Assembly (NCBI GenBank): GCA_963843755.1
Contig: CAWJLS010000004.1
Span: 186,001-250,000, forward strand
Reading direction: 5' to 3'
Source: CAWJLS01 sp963843755
GTDB taxonomy: Bacteria > Acidobacteriota > Thermoanaerobaculia > Multivoradales > DATKCC01
DNA: 64,000 nucleotides
The notes beneath the pieces were generated by a model. It did not search any database and was not told where the DNA came from. It saw nothing but the letters and a program-made list of their open reading frames with translations. Of this stretch, positions 28,249-37,256 are shown piece after piece (position 1 is the first letter of the stretch; every line of letters begins with the position of its first letter). The position numbers were made by a program, and so were the translations under genes.

Positions 28249-28294
28249 CTAGGGGTAGGTTTCCCCCCTGGTCGATCAACCGGAGAGCCCAGCC

Positions 28295-30601
28295 ATGATT
28301 CGAGACGAAGAAGCCCTGGAGTACCACGAGCGAGGCCGCAAGGGAAAGCTCGAGGTGGTGCCCAGCAAGCCGTGTATCACCCAACGAGATCTGTCCCTCG
28401 CCTACACCCCCGGAGTCGCCGTTCCGTGCCTCCGGATCGAAGCCGACCCGGACGAGGCGTACCGCTTCACCGGTAAGGGGAACCTGGTCGCCGTGGTGTC
28501 GAACGGCACCGCGGTCTTGGGGCTCGGCGACATCGGCGCCCTGGCCGGCAAGCCGGTGATGGAGGGCAAGGGCGTCCTGTTCAAGCGCTTCGCCGACATC
28601 GACGTGTTCGACATCGAGGTCGACAGCCACGACGCCGAAGAGATCATCAACACCGTCAGGCTGCTCGAGCCGACGTTCGGCGGCATCAACCTGGAGGACA
28701 TCAAGGCGCCCGAGTGCTTCGAGATCGAGGAGCGCCTGAAGGCGGAGCTCGACATCCCGGTCTTCCACGACGATCAGCACGGCACGGCGATCATCTCGGG
28801 CGCCGCCCTGCTCAACGCCCTGGAGGTGGCCGGCAAGGCGATCGGCGACGTGCGGGTGGTGTTCAACGGCGCCGGCGCGTCCGGCGTCGCCTGCGCCAAC
28901 TACTACATCTCCCTCGGCGTCTCGCCGGAGAACCTCATGCTGTGCGACTCCAAGGGGGTCATCTACAAGGGGCGCACCGAGGGGATGAACCCGTACAAGG
29001 AGCGCCTGGCCGCGGACACCGACGCCCGGACGCTGGCCGACGCCCTGGTCGGCGCGGACGTCTTCGTCGGTCTCTCGACCAAGGACGTGGTGACCCGCGA
29101 CATGGTCCGCTCGATGGCCCAGGACCCGATCGTCTTCGCCATGGCGAACCCCGATCCGGAGATCACCTACGAGGAGGCAAAGGCCGCCCGCCCGGACGTG
29201 ATCATGGCGACCGGCCGCTCCGACTTCCCGAACCAGGTCAACAACGTGCTCGGCTTTCCGTTCATCTTCCGCGGTGCCCTCGACGTGCGGGCCACCGCCA
29301 TCAACGAGGAGATGAAGCGGGCGGCGACCCGGGCGCTGGCCGACCTGGCCAAGGAGGACGTGCCGGACGCGGTGATGAAGGCCTATGGCCTGGAGCGGCT
29401 CCAGTTCGGCCGCGAGTACCTGATCCCCAAGCCGTTCGACGATCGGGTGCTGATCTGGGAGGCGGCGGCCGTGGCCCAGGCGGCCATGGACACCGGCGTC
29501 GCCCGCCGGCCGCTCGACATCGACCAGTACAAGGTCGACCTCGAGCGGCGCCTGGGCAAGGCCCGCCACACCATGCGCACGATGATGAACTGGGCCAAGC
29601 GGGCGCCCAAGCGGGTGGTCTTCCCCGAGGGGACGAACGAGAAGGTGCTGCGCGCCGCCCACGTCATCGTCGACGAAGGGTTCGCGCGGCCGATCCTGCT
29701 GGGCGAGCGGGACGCGATCATGCGCCGCGTCGCGGAGCTCGGGATCGACCTGGCCGGCGTGACGATCGTCGAGCCGGGGCATCCGGACGAGGTCGAGCGC
29801 TACGCCCGCGAGCTCTTCCGCCTGCGCCAGCGCAAGGGGATGACCCGGGCCGACGCCCGCGCCGCCATGAGCGACGCGGCGACCTGGGGCGCGCTGATGG
29901 TCCACCTGGGGGATGCGGATGCCCTGGTCCACGGCGTCGGCAAGCACTTCCCCGACGCGATCCGCCCGGCGCTCAAGGTGATCGGCAAGCGTTCCGACGT
30001 CTCGCGCGTGGCCAGCCTCTACATGCTGATCGCCCGCGACCAGGTCTACTTCTTCGCCGACCCGACGGTCAACATCGACCCGACCGCCTCCGAGCTCGCC
30101 GACATCGCGATCATGGCGGCCGAGGTGGCGCGCCGGTTCAACCAGGAGCCGCGGGTCGCCATGCTGTCGTTCTCGAACTTCGGCAGCGTCGACCATCCGT
30201 TCGTACGCAAGGTCCAGGAGGCGACGCGGCTCGTCCGCGAGCGCTGCCCGGGCCTGATGGTCGACGGCGAGATGCAGGCCGACACCGCCGTCGCCGAGGG
30301 GCTGATCGACGAGCTGTTCCCGTTCAGCACCCTCGAAGGCGGCGCCAACGTGCTGGTGTTCCCGGACCTCCAGAGCGCCAACGTGGCCTACAAGCTGGTG
30401 CAGCGCCTGGGCAACGCCGAGGCGGTCGGCCCGATCCTCATGGGCATGAAGAAGCCGGTCCACGTCATGCAGCAGGGGTGTGAGACCCAGGACGTGGTCA
30501 ACATGGCGGCGATCGCCGTCATCGACGCCCAGGAGGCCGAGCTCCAGGAGGCCGGGCTGGAGGCGGAGCGGCCGGAGATCGTCGGCGCGGTTCCGGCCTG
30601 A
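28295..30601 (+). CDS. maeB: NADP-dependent malic enzyme with C-terminal phosphotransacetylase-like domain
   Basis: The 768-residue bifunctional-looking protein is a typical MaeB. The malic enzyme N-domain has YTPGVA and the NGTAVLGLGDIGALAGKPVMEGK block, and the metal-binding region follows with FDIEVD. The nucleotide-binding fold has NGAGASGVACA, and MANPDPEI closes the catalytic domain (about 1-425). Residues ~440-760 are a phosphate acetyltransferase-like domain (VVFPEGTNEKVLRAA, and late DGEMQADTA and GAN), which in MaeB proteins is usually regulatory rather than catalytic. It decarboxylates malate to pyruvate with NADPH formation. It is probably monocistronic, followed by a large hairpin. 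Confidence 0.96.
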   Translation: MIRDEEALEYHERGRKGKLEVVPSKPCITQRDLSLAYTPGVAVPCLRIEADPDEAYRFTGKGNLVAVVSNGTAVLGLGDIGALAGKPVMEGKGVLFKRFADIDVFDIEVDSHDAEEIINTVRLLEPTFGGINLEDIKAPECFEIEERLKAELDIPVFHDDQHGTAIISGAALLNALEVAGKAIGDVRVVFNGAGASGVACANYYISLGVSPENLMLCDSKGVIYKGRTEGMNPYKERLAADTDARTLADALVGADVFVGLSTKDVVTRDMVRSMAQDPIVFAMANPDPEITYEEAKAARPDVIMATGRSDFPNQVNNVLGFPFIFRGALDVRATAINEEMKRAATRALADLAKEDVPDAVMKAYGLERLQFGREYLIPKPFDDRVLIWEAAAVAQAAMDTGVARRPLDIDQYKVDLERRLGKARHTMRTMMNWAKRAPKRVVFPEGTNEKVLRAAHVIVDEGFARPILLGERDAIMRRVAELGIDLAGVTIVEPGHPDEVERYARELFRLRQRKGMTRADARAAMSDAATWGALMVHLGDADALVHGVGKHFPDAIRPALKVIGKRSDVSRVASLYMLIARDQVYFFADPTVNIDPTASELADIAIMAAEVARRFNQEPRVAMLSFSNFGSVDHPFVRKVQEATRLVRERCPGLMVDGEMQADTAVAEGLIDELFPFSTLEGGANVLVFPDLQSANVAYKLVQRLGNAEAVGPILMGMKKPVHVMQQGCETQDVVNMAAIAVIDAQEAELQEAGLEAERPEIVGAVPA

Positions 30602-30928
30602 TCCCTCCCTGGGCTCAGCCAGCGCCGAACGTCACATCGAGGCCTCGGTGCCGCCTCCGCGGTGCCGGGGCCTCGTTGCGTTCGGACGTGCGCGACTACC
30701 TGTCGCGCCGCGCCCTCATTCCAGATACGATGGGGTGTCTCGCAACAGAGAAGTCGGAGCCGCTCTGACGGCCCGATGCCAGTTGACGCCCGGTTCGAGC
30801 AGACGAACCGGTCGCGCCGGGGAGACGCCGCAAAGCCCGCAGTTGCTCGACAAGACTGGTGGGGTGGGCCCGCGGTCGCTGGCGCGCTTCCGATGAGCAC
30901 CCACCGCAGTCCAGGGAGGAAGTACTAC
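30602..30928. other. Intergenic region between maeB and the small exported protein
   Basis: The 327-base gap contains the two-tier hairpin next to maeB and then a potentially structured leader. That leader has CAGAG/CTCTG near 30746-30767 and an 8-bp perfect hairpin CCGGTTCG/CGAACCGG at 30790-30811. No convincing small gene was found; an upstream extension of the next frame lacks signals. Confidence 0.4.
30625..30685 (+). terminator. Two-tier hairpin after maeB
   Basis: A 17-bp stem (30638-30654 with 30659-30675, several G-U pairs, loop CTCC) is enclosed by a second helix CCGAACG (30625-30631) with CGTTCGG (30679-30685). It begins 24 bases after the maeB stop. No U tract follows, so it may act with Rho or as a 3'-end stabiliser. 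Confidence 0.5.
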
Positions 30929-31393
30929 ATGACGACTGACCGTCCAGCCCGACGAACCCCGATCGCCCTGGGAGTCGCGGCGCTCGCCGTCGCGTGCTTC
31001 GGGGTTCTCGCCCTGCTCGCCGCGACGCCGGCGACAGCGGCCGACCAGACCCAGGCAACGCCCAGCAACGGCGTGGTGATCCGTTGGAACCTCGCCAACC
31101 AGCAGTTCGAGGCGCCGTCGGCCGAGCAGTCCGCCCGGCTCTACGCCGAGCTGCAGCGCCGGCTCGCGGGCGACGTCTCCGCGAAGGCCGGCTTCGCCTC
31201 CGGTCCGATGTCGGTCGAGACCCTGCCTAACGGCATGGTCCGCGCCCGCCTGCCCTTCGACCTGCTGAACCTGTCGATCGTCCGGGTCGGCACCGACGGC
31301 TCGTTCGCGGAGAGCTGCACCCAGGGTTCGCCGGAGGGCGTCGACCTGACGACCGCCGCGAAGACCACCGCGACGCGTTGGGAGGAGCGGTAA
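30929..31393 (+). CDS. Small exported protein coupled to a metalloprotease gene
   Basis: The 154-residue product starts at ATG 30929 after GGGAGGA. Residues ~1-39 are a signal peptide ending ATA-AD. The mature ~115 residues contain VVIRWNLANQQFEAPS, a helix with ARLYAELQRRL and the strand pair VETLPNGMVRARLPFDLLNLSIVRV. I do not recognise the domain. Its stop overlaps the protease start (TAATG), so the two are translationally coupled. A chaperone, inhibitor or propeptide-like role is possible, but that is inference from the coupling alone. Confidence 0.72.
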   Translation: MTTDRPARRTPIALGVAALAVACFGVLALLAATPATAADQTQATPSNGVVIRWNLANQQFEAPSAEQSARLYAELQRRLAGDVSAKAGFASGPMSVETLPNGMVRARLPFDLLNLSIVRVGTDGSFAESCTQGSPEGVDLTTAAKTTATRWEER

Positions 31394-33213
31394 TGACCCT
31401 GCGTAGCCGTTCGTTCCTCGCCGCCTTCGCCCTCCTGACCCTGACCGCGAGCGTCGCCGGCGCCCAGGTCACCGGGGAGATCCTGGTCGACCAGAACCGC
31501 CAGGCCGGGACGCACCGCGAGAGCGGCAAGCTCCTGATGTACACGCCGGACCCGGACCAGCCCGGCTCGAGCGTCAGCCACTGGGACACCAGCGCCACGC
31601 CGAGCCTGCTGATGGAGCCGGCGATCACCAGCAGCCTCGGGTTCCTCGATCTCGACATCACCCCCGGGCTGATGAAGGACATCGGCTGGCCGCTGACCGG
31701 TGACCAGAACGCCCCCGGCCCGGTCACCTTCAACATCTTCTCTCTCGACCCACCGGGCGTCGGGTTCACCGATCCGCGGCCGTTCGCCGGCGCGCCGGGC
31801 AACCCGGCGACGACCCTGGGCGAAGCCCGGGTCAACCTGATCAGCGCCGTGCTCGACGCATGGGGCACCGCCCTCGCCAGCGACGTGCCGGTCGACGTCC
31901 TGGTCACCTGGCAGCCGCTGCCGTGTTCGCCGACCGGGGGCGCGGTGCTCGCCGCCGCCGGGCCGCTGTTCGTCTTCTTCGACAACCAGGGCAACTTCCC
32001 CGTCGACAACACCTGGTACCCGGGCCCGCTCGCCGAGGCGCTGGCCGGCCAGGACCTGACCGGGGCCCCGGCGGACAACGGCGGCGACATCATCGTCTTC
32101 GTCAACTCCAGCCTGGACGAGGAGTGCCTGGGCGCGGGGACCGGGTACTACTACGGCCTGGACGGCAACCAGCCGTCGAACGAGATCGACCTGGCGCCGG
32201 TGGTGCTCCACGAGCTCGGCCACGGGCTCGGGTTCACCACCTTCACCGACGACGAGACCGGCCAGGAGCTCCAGAACAATTCCGGCACCGGTCTCCCGTC
32301 GATCTACGACACGTTCCTGCGCGACGAGGAGCAGAAGAAGTCCTGGCCGGACATGACCGACGATCAGCGGCGCCAGTCGGCGATCAACTTCCGCGATCTG
32401 ACCTGGACCGGCCCGGACGCCAACGCGATGGCGGCTTCGTACCTCGAGTACGGCGTGCCGGAGCTCCAGGTGTCGTCGCCGGCCTCGGTCGCCGGCAGCT
32501 ACGACATCGGGTCGGCGGCCTTCGGCGGCGACATCCCGGCCGGCGGCCTCGCCGGCGACATCGCCTGCCTGATCGACGCGCCGGATCTGCCGGACGGTGG
32601 CGGCACCGGAACTATCCTGGACGGCTGCTCCGAGGCTGAGAACCCGGGCGAGCTGGCCGGCCGGATCGCCCTGATCGACCGCGGCGGCTGCTCGTTCGCC
32701 GACAAGGCGCTCCACGCCCAGGAGGCCGGCGCCATCGGCGCGGTGATCGTCAACAACCAGGGGAACACGCCCCCGGGCCTCGGCGGCACCGGCCCGACGG
32801 TGACCATTCCGGTGGTCAGCCTCGGAGCCGACGACGGCAACCGCATCCGCCAGGCGGCCTGTCCGAGCCAGTCGGCCTACCTCCACGACCGCTTCCAGGT
32901 CACCGTCCGCTGGAACCGCCAGCGGCCGGGCCTGCCGGCGGACATGGGCGACGGCCACGGGGTGCAGATCACCAACAACACCGCGTGGTTCTACTTCGAT
33001 CGCCCCGACAACCCGCAGCTCCTGGTCAAGATCATCAACGGCTGCGGCCTGCCGAACCACTCCTGGTGGGTCTTCTCCGGCGGCGTCACCAACCAGGAGG
33101 TCTACATCACCGTCGAGGACAAGCAGGCGGGCGTCAGCACGACGTATCACAACCCCGCGGGCGTCCCGTACCGGACCATCCTCGACACCGACGCGTTCGC
33201 GACCTGCCCCTAG
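31393..33213 (+). CDS. Secreted zinc metalloprotease with PA domain and C-terminal WFF/WVF module
   Basis: The 606-residue product has a signal peptide (1-24, ending VAGA). The protease region carries VLHELGHGLGF (His273 and His277 of HExxH, plus the xxG turn), a zincin signature. A protease-associated domain interrupts or follows it at about 365-500 (LAGRIALIDRGGCSFADKA, then AVIVNN). The last ~105 residues (DRFQV, WFYFDR, LLVKI, SWWVFSGGVTNQEVYI) are a divergent copy of the module duplicated in the protein at 1-1950. This suggests a shared secretion, anchoring or substrate-binding tail. The start is ATG 31393 with GGAGGAG upstream, overlapping the preceding stop. Confidence 0.85.
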   Translation: MTLRSRSFLAAFALLTLTASVAGAQVTGEILVDQNRQAGTHRESGKLLMYTPDPDQPGSSVSHWDTSATPSLLMEPAITSSLGFLDLDITPGLMKDIGWPLTGDQNAPGPVTFNIFSLDPPGVGFTDPRPFAGAPGNPATTLGEARVNLISAVLDAWGTALASDVPVDVLVTWQPLPCSPTGGAVLAAAGPLFVFFDNQGNFPVDNTWYPGPLAEALAGQDLTGAPADNGGDIIVFVNSSLDEECLGAGTGYYYGLDGNQPSNEIDLAPVVLHELGHGLGFTTFTDDETGQELQNNSGTGLPSIYDTFLRDEEQKKSWPDMTDDQRRQSAINFRDLTWTGPDANAMAASYLEYGVPELQVSSPASVAGSYDIGSAAFGGDIPAGGLAGDIACLIDAPDLPDGGGTGTILDGCSEAENPGELAGRIALIDRGGCSFADKALHAQEAGAIGAVIVNNQGNTPPGLGGTGPTVTIPVVSLGADDGNRIRQAACPSQSAYLHDRFQVTVRWNRQRPGLPADMGDGHGVQITNNTAWFYFDRPDNPQLLVKIINGCGLPNHSWWVFSGGVTNQEVYITVEDKQAGVSTTYHNPAGVPYRTILDTDAFATCP

Positions 33214-33247
33214 GGCCGGCCGCCGACGCTCCGTTTCATCCTTTCTT

Positions 33248-33277
33248 GACGGCGGGCGGCTCAGGCCGCCCGCCGTC
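33248..33277 (+). terminator. Terminator hairpin after the metalloprotease gene
   Basis: A 13-bp perfect stem (GACGGCGGGCGGC 33248-33260 with GCCGCCCGCCGTC 33265-33277) closes a TCAG loop, 35 bases after the stop. The downstream stretch GTCGTTCGGTTTCT is only moderately T-rich. Confidence 0.65.
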
Positions 33278-33342
33278 GTCGTTCGGTTTCTCCCTCACCG
33301 GTCGCTGACCGCGCGCGATATGATCTGGGCCATCTTCCGCCC

Positions 33343-34755
33343 ATGATGCGTTTTCGCTTGCCGTTCGGACTCTCGTTCGGGCGCCGGGGATTGACCGGCG
33401 CCCGCTCCTCGGACGCTTCGTCCACAGCCTCCTCGCCGGCCCCCTCGTCTCGGGACGGCGGGTTCGTCGAGCCGGTCGCCCAGCGCAAGACGCCCGGCCA
33501 GGTGGCCGGCTGCGGCGCCGCCTTCTTCGGCGTCTTCCTGCTGGCCGGTCTCGGCTTCCTCGCCTTCTTCCTGATCCCGGCGGTGCACGTCGTCCAGGCC
33601 TACGACTGGCAGGCCGTGCCGTGCGAGATCGTGTCGAGCTCGGTCGCCTCCCACCCGGGCGACGACGGCGCCACCTACAGCGTCGAGGTGGTCTACCGCT
33701 ACCGGGTCGGCGGGCGCGACTACACCTCCGACCGGTACCGCTTCCTGGGCGGCTCGTCCAGCGGCTCCGAAGGCAAGCAGGCCGTGGTCGACTCCCTGCC
33801 GCCCGGCACGAAGACCACCTGCTGGGTCGACCCCGACGATCCGTCCGAGGCGGTCCTCGACCGCGGGTTCACCTGGGAGTACCTGCTCGCCCTGCTGCCG
33901 CTCGTCTTCGTCGCGGTCGGGGCCGGCGGGATCTTCTTCTCGCTGAGAAAGGCCCGCAAGCTGAGCGCGACGGGGGGCTCCGAGGCGCCCCGCTGGATGC
34001 CCGACGAGCTGGGCGATCAGGTCCGGTCCGCCCGCCGCCGGGGGAAGGTCGACCGCTTCGGCAACGTCTCCGGAGGCTCGGCCGGCTTCGAGACGTCGTC
34101 GTTCGGCTTCGACGAGCCGCCGGGCGCCTCGGCGGTGCTCGAGCCCAGCGTCTCACCGCTCGGCAGGCTGGCGGTCATCATCGGGCTCGCGCTGTTCTGG
34201 AACGGCATCGTCAGCGTCTTCGTCTGGCAGCTCTGGAAGACCTGGAAGGCGGGCAGTCCGGACGGCTGCCTGGCCCTCTTCCTGGTGCCGTTCGTCCTGG
34301 TCGGGCTGTGCCTGCTGCTGGCCATCCCCTACCAGTTCCTCGCCCTGTTCAACCCGCGGCCCCGGGTCGTGCTGACGCCCGGACGGCTGACCCTGGGGGG
34401 CTCGGCAGATCTCTCCTGGAGCTTCATCGGCGCCACGGGCCGGATCAGCCGGCTGGAGATCGAGCTCGAAGGGCGCGAGGAGGCGGACTATACCCGCGGC
34501 ACCGACCGGGTTACGGCCAAAGAGGTCTTCGCCACGATCCCCCTGGTCGACGTCGCCCTGCGTTCGTCCATCGCCAGCGGCTCGACGCGTATCGAGGTGC
34601 CGGCCGGAACCATGCACTCGTTCGACGCCGACGACAACCGGATCGTCTGGGTCCTCAAGCTCAAGGGCACGATCCGCCGCTGGCCCGACGTCAACGAGCA
34701 GTTGCCGGTGGTGATCGCGCCGCCGTCGCCGGGGGAGCGGCCCGACCCAGCGTGA
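33343..34755 (+). CDS. DUF3592-like membrane protein
   Basis: This 470-residue protein has membrane helices near 60-85, 185-205, 275-297 and 305-330. Between the first two lies a DUF3592-type extracytoplasmic segment: WQAVPCEIVSSSV, YSVEVVYRYRVGGRDY, YRF, then LPPGTKTTCWVDPDDPSEAVL. A soluble C-terminal beta-rich domain (about 340-460) follows. It is the first gene of a three-gene operon with an arrestin-like protein and a P-loop ATPase. No Shine-Dalgarno precedes ATG 33343; TATGAT lies 18 bases upstream. The function of this family is not established. Confidence 0.8.
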   Translation: MMRFRLPFGLSFGRRGLTGARSSDASSTASSPAPSSRDGGFVEPVAQRKTPGQVAGCGAAFFGVFLLAGLGFLAFFLIPAVHVVQAYDWQAVPCEIVSSSVASHPGDDGATYSVEVVYRYRVGGRDYTSDRYRFLGGSSSGSEGKQAVVDSLPPGTKTTCWVDPDDPSEAVLDRGFTWEYLLALLPLVFVAVGAGGIFFSLRKARKLSATGGSEAPRWMPDELGDQVRSARRRGKVDRFGNVSGGSAGFETSSFGFDEPPGASAVLEPSVSPLGRLAVIIGLALFWNGIVSVFVWQLWKTWKAGSPDGCLALFLVPFVLVGLCLLLAIPYQFLALFNPRPRVVLTPGRLTLGGSADLSWSFIGATGRISRLEIELEGREEADYTRGTDRVTAKEVFATIPLVDVALRSSIASGSTRIEVPAGTMHSFDADDNRIVWVLKLKGTIRRWPDVNEQLPVVIAPPSPGERPDPA

Positions 34756-34788
34756 CCCGGCGTGACCAGAAAAGAGGAAGGTAGACCG

Positions 34789-35301
34789 ATGAGCTGGATC
34801 TCCATCGAGCTCGACGAAGGACGGACCGCCTACCGGCCCGGCGAGGAGGTGAGCGGCGCGGTCCTGTGGGTGATCGACCAGGAGGGTGACGAGGGCGGTC
34901 AGGGCGGCGGCGCGCCGGCGATCGAGAGCGCCGAGGTGCGCCTGATCTGGTTCACCCGCGGGCGCGGCGACCGGAATTCGGGCATCGTCGCGGCCGAGGA
35001 GCTCCCCGGCCCCCAGCCGACCGATCGCCGCACCTTCCGCTTCCAGCTCCCGGCCGGCCCCTACAGCGTCTCCGGCAAGCTGGTTTCGGTGATCTGGGCG
35101 ATCGAGGCGGTGCTCGAGCCGGGCAGCCGGGCGGCGCGCACCGAGATCACCGTCTCGCCCACCGGGAGGGAGATCGCCCTCTATCCGGACCTCGAAGGGG
35201 GAGCCCCCGGCCGGGGCGGCAAGGGCGGCAACGGCGGCAACGGGGGCAGCGGAGGGATCGGCGGCGGCGGCAACGGCAGCCCCTGGGGTGGGGTCGCGTG
35301 A
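34789..35301 (+). CDS. Arrestin/Spo0M-like beta-sandwich protein
   Basis: The 170-residue cytosolic product starts at ATG 34789 with GAGGAAGG upstream. Its opening (WISIELDEGRTAYRPGEEVSGAVLW) and the later strand pattern (SAEVRLIWFTRGRGD, FRFQLPAGPYSVSGKLVSVIWAIEA, split by turns) resemble the N-lobe of arrestin-like or Spo0M/Vps26-type folds. The C-terminal ~30 residues are almost all Gly, Asn and Ser. It sits between the DUF3592 gene and the ATPase gene, overlapping the latter by four bases. The fold assignment is inference from strand order. Confidence 0.65.
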   Translation: MSWISIELDEGRTAYRPGEEVSGAVLWVIDQEGDEGGQGGGAPAIESAEVRLIWFTRGRGDRNSGIVAAEELPGPQPTDRRTFRFQLPAGPYSVSGKLVSVIWAIEAVLEPGSRAARTEITVSPTGREIALYPDLEGGAPGRGGKGGNGGNGGSGGIGGGGNGSPWGGVA

Positions 35302-35987
35302 CGGCCACCGCCCGGCGCCCCCGGGACAACCCGTTCCGCACCGAGCGGCTGGACGGAGTCGCGTTCCGGCACGCGACGACCGGCGTCCCGGCCGGCCGGG
35401 ACGACCTGTGCGCCCTGGTCGAGCGCTTCGAGGCGCTGGGTCGCCATGCCGCCGTGATCGGGCCCGAAGGGTCCGGCAAGACGACCCTGCTCGACGCCCT
35501 GGAGCCTTCGTTCGCCGCGCGTGGGTTCGAGGTGCTCCGCCTGCGGGCGGTGCCCGGCGGCGGCGCGATCCGGCCGCTGGACCCCGGACGGGGGCTCAGG
35601 GAGGCCGACTGGAGGACGCTCCTGGTGGTCGACGGCATCGACCGCCTGCCGGTCGTCAGCCGGTGGCGCGTCCGGCAGGCGGCGCGAGGGGCGGCCGGCC
35701 TGCTGGTCACCGCCCACCAGCCGCTCCGCATGCCGACCTTGATCGAGTGCACTACCACCCCGGCGCTGCTCGCCGCGCTGGTGGCGGATCTGACCTCCGG
35801 CCGGGCCGACGAACCGTCGGCCTCGACCGCCGCCTCGACCGCCGAAGGACCCGCCGGCCGGTCGTCTTCTCCGTTCCCGCCGCTTTCGGTAGCGGCACTG
35901 CCGTCGGCCGAGGCGCTCCATGCGCGCCATCGGGGCAATCTGCGGACCGCCCTGCTCGAGCTCTTCGACCTCTGCGCCGGACGCTGA
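35298..35987 (+). CDS. P-loop ATPase of the DUF3592/arrestin-like operon
   Basis: The 229-residue product begins at GTG 35298, overlapping the previous stop (GTGA). It has a clear Walker A, GPEGSGKTT (residues 55-63), and a Walker B-like LLVVDGID (about 106-113), followed by an arginine-rich segment and a sensor-like TAHQPL. The start NPFRTERLDGVAFR is shared with similar proteins I know from Planctomycetes and Acidobacteria next to DUF3592 genes. It is smaller than most AAA+ ATPases and has no obvious DNA-binding domain. A role in powering or regulating the membrane partner is inference. Confidence 0.78.
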   Translation: MTATARRPRDNPFRTERLDGVAFRHATTGVPAGRDDLCALVERFEALGRHAAVIGPEGSGKTTLLDALEPSFAARGFEVLRLRAVPGGGAIRPLDPGRGLREADWRTLLVVDGIDRLPVVSRWRVRQAARGAAGLLVTAHQPLRMPTLIECTTTPALLAALVADLTSGRADEPSASTAASTAEGPAGRSSSPFPPLSVAALPSAEALHARHRGNLRTALLELFDLCAGR

Positions 35988-36182
35988 GGCCCGGCCCTGC
36001 TCGTCGCGGGGTCGGGGGCAGCTTCCCGGCCGGCGGGCAGCAGGATCGCGCACGAACCGCCCTGGCACGCTTCGCCTTTTGCTATAACAGGAGGTCTTGA
36101 TCGTGACCCCTTCGGCGCGGCGCCCCGGGTCCGGAACGCTTCGCGCCACCGGTCGTTGTTCTGACTCCTGGAGGCCAGGCTC

Positions 36183-37136
36183 ATGGCGAAACGCACCATT
36201 CCTACCATCGACCTTTCCGACTACACCGCCGGCACCGCCGCCGAGCGCGAACGCCTGGTGGCGACCCTGGGGGACGGCCTGCGGGAGTTCGGGTTCCTCA
36301 ACGTCGAGGGCCACCGGATCGACCCGACGCTGATCCGCTCCGCCTACGACGGCTGGCAGCGCTTCTTCGCCCTGCCCGGCGACATCAAGTCCCGCTACTC
36401 CGGCGTCGAGGGCGGCGCCCGCGGCTTCACGGCGTTCGGCGTCGAGCACGCCAAGGGCCGCACCACCGGGGATCTCAAGGAGTTCTGGCACGTGGGCCAG
36501 GACGACCCGCCGCCGGGCGTGGCCCCTGGGGTCTACCCGCCCAACGTCTGGCCCGAGGACGAGGTGCCTGGGATCACGGAGCCGACCCTGCGGCTCTACA
36601 CGGCGCTCGAGTCGGTGGCCGAGACCCTGCTCGCCGCCCTCGCCGACCACTTCGGCCTTGGCCAGGCCACCTTCGCCGGCATGATGACCCACGGCCAGTC
36701 GATCCTGCGGATCATCCACTACCCCGCCGTCGAAGGGGAGGTCGAGGCGGGCGCCGTGCGCGCCGCCGAGCACGAGGACATCAACCTGATCACCCTGCTC
36801 TGCGAGGCGACCGAGCCGGGGCTCGAGATCCTGAGCCGTGACGGCGAGTGGCTGCCGGTGGTCGCCGGCGAAGGGCAGATCGTGGTCGACGCGGGCGACA
36901 TGCTCTCCCGGTGCACCAACGAGGTCGTCCCGGCCACCACCCACCGGGTGGTCAACCCGCCCGACGCCGAGAACCGCGACCGCTTCTCGATGCCGTTCTT
37001 CGTCCACCCCCGGCCGGAGGTGGATCTGACGGTCATGGACCGGTTCACGGACGTGGAGAACCCGCCCAAGTACCCGCCGATCACCGCAGGGGAGTTCCTG
37101 CGGCAGCGGCTGGCGGAGATCGGGTTGACGAAGTAG
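36183..37136 (+). CDS. 2OG-Fe(II) oxygenase of the isopenicillin N synthase family
   Basis: This 317-residue cytosolic enzyme has the full facial triad His197-x-Asp199 (HEDIN) and His254 (TTHRVVNP), plus the RFS motif (Arg267, Ser269) that binds 2-oxoglutarate or substrate. The N-terminal DIOX_N-like region begins IPTIDLSDY and has LREFGFLNVEGH. The length matches the family. The substrate is not predictable; bacterial members oxidise diverse metabolites and are often misnamed isopenicillin N synthases. ATG 36183 has TGGAGG upstream. A second AGGAGGT with TATAAC lies about 100 bases upstream (36083-36095) without a convincing gene. Confidence 0.92.
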   Translation: MAKRTIPTIDLSDYTAGTAAERERLVATLGDGLREFGFLNVEGHRIDPTLIRSAYDGWQRFFALPGDIKSRYSGVEGGARGFTAFGVEHAKGRTTGDLKEFWHVGQDDPPPGVAPGVYPPNVWPEDEVPGITEPTLRLYTALESVAETLLAALADHFGLGQATFAGMMTHGQSILRIIHYPAVEGEVEAGAVRAAEHEDINLITLLCEATEPGLEILSRDGEWLPVVAGEGQIVVDAGDMLSRCTNEVVPATTHRVVNPPDAENRDRFSMPFFVHPRPEVDLTVMDRFTDVENPPKYPPITAGEFLRQRLAEIGLTK

Positions 37137-37256
37137 ACCGGATCACCTCCCAACCCCTCGATCCCCTTCCCGGGGTCTCGCCGGCAGGACCCTTCCCGGG
37201 GAGTCCCCGGCGTGATGTCCCCTTCACGTTTGCGGACGCCGGCCTGACGAGACGTG

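Noticed and set aside
30820..30900. GCCGCAAAGCC in the leader of the exported-protein/protease pair, reminiscent of a cyclic-di-GMP-I riboswitch
   Set aside because: The conserved GGCAAACC segment, the GNRA-capped stem and the GGUAGC end are missing, and the core has a two-base insertion. No riboswitch is claimed.
36060..36090. TGGCACG followed by TTGCT upstream of the 2OG oxygenase, as a sigma-54 promoter
   Set aside because: The distance between the GG and GC elements is 17 bases instead of 12, so it does not fit a -24/-12 promoter.
36097..36333. A small frame with AGGAGGT upstream, overlapping the oxygenase start
   Set aside because: Most of it lies out of frame inside the oxygenase gene, has shadow-like composition and no recognisable domain. 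The ribosome site alone is not enough.
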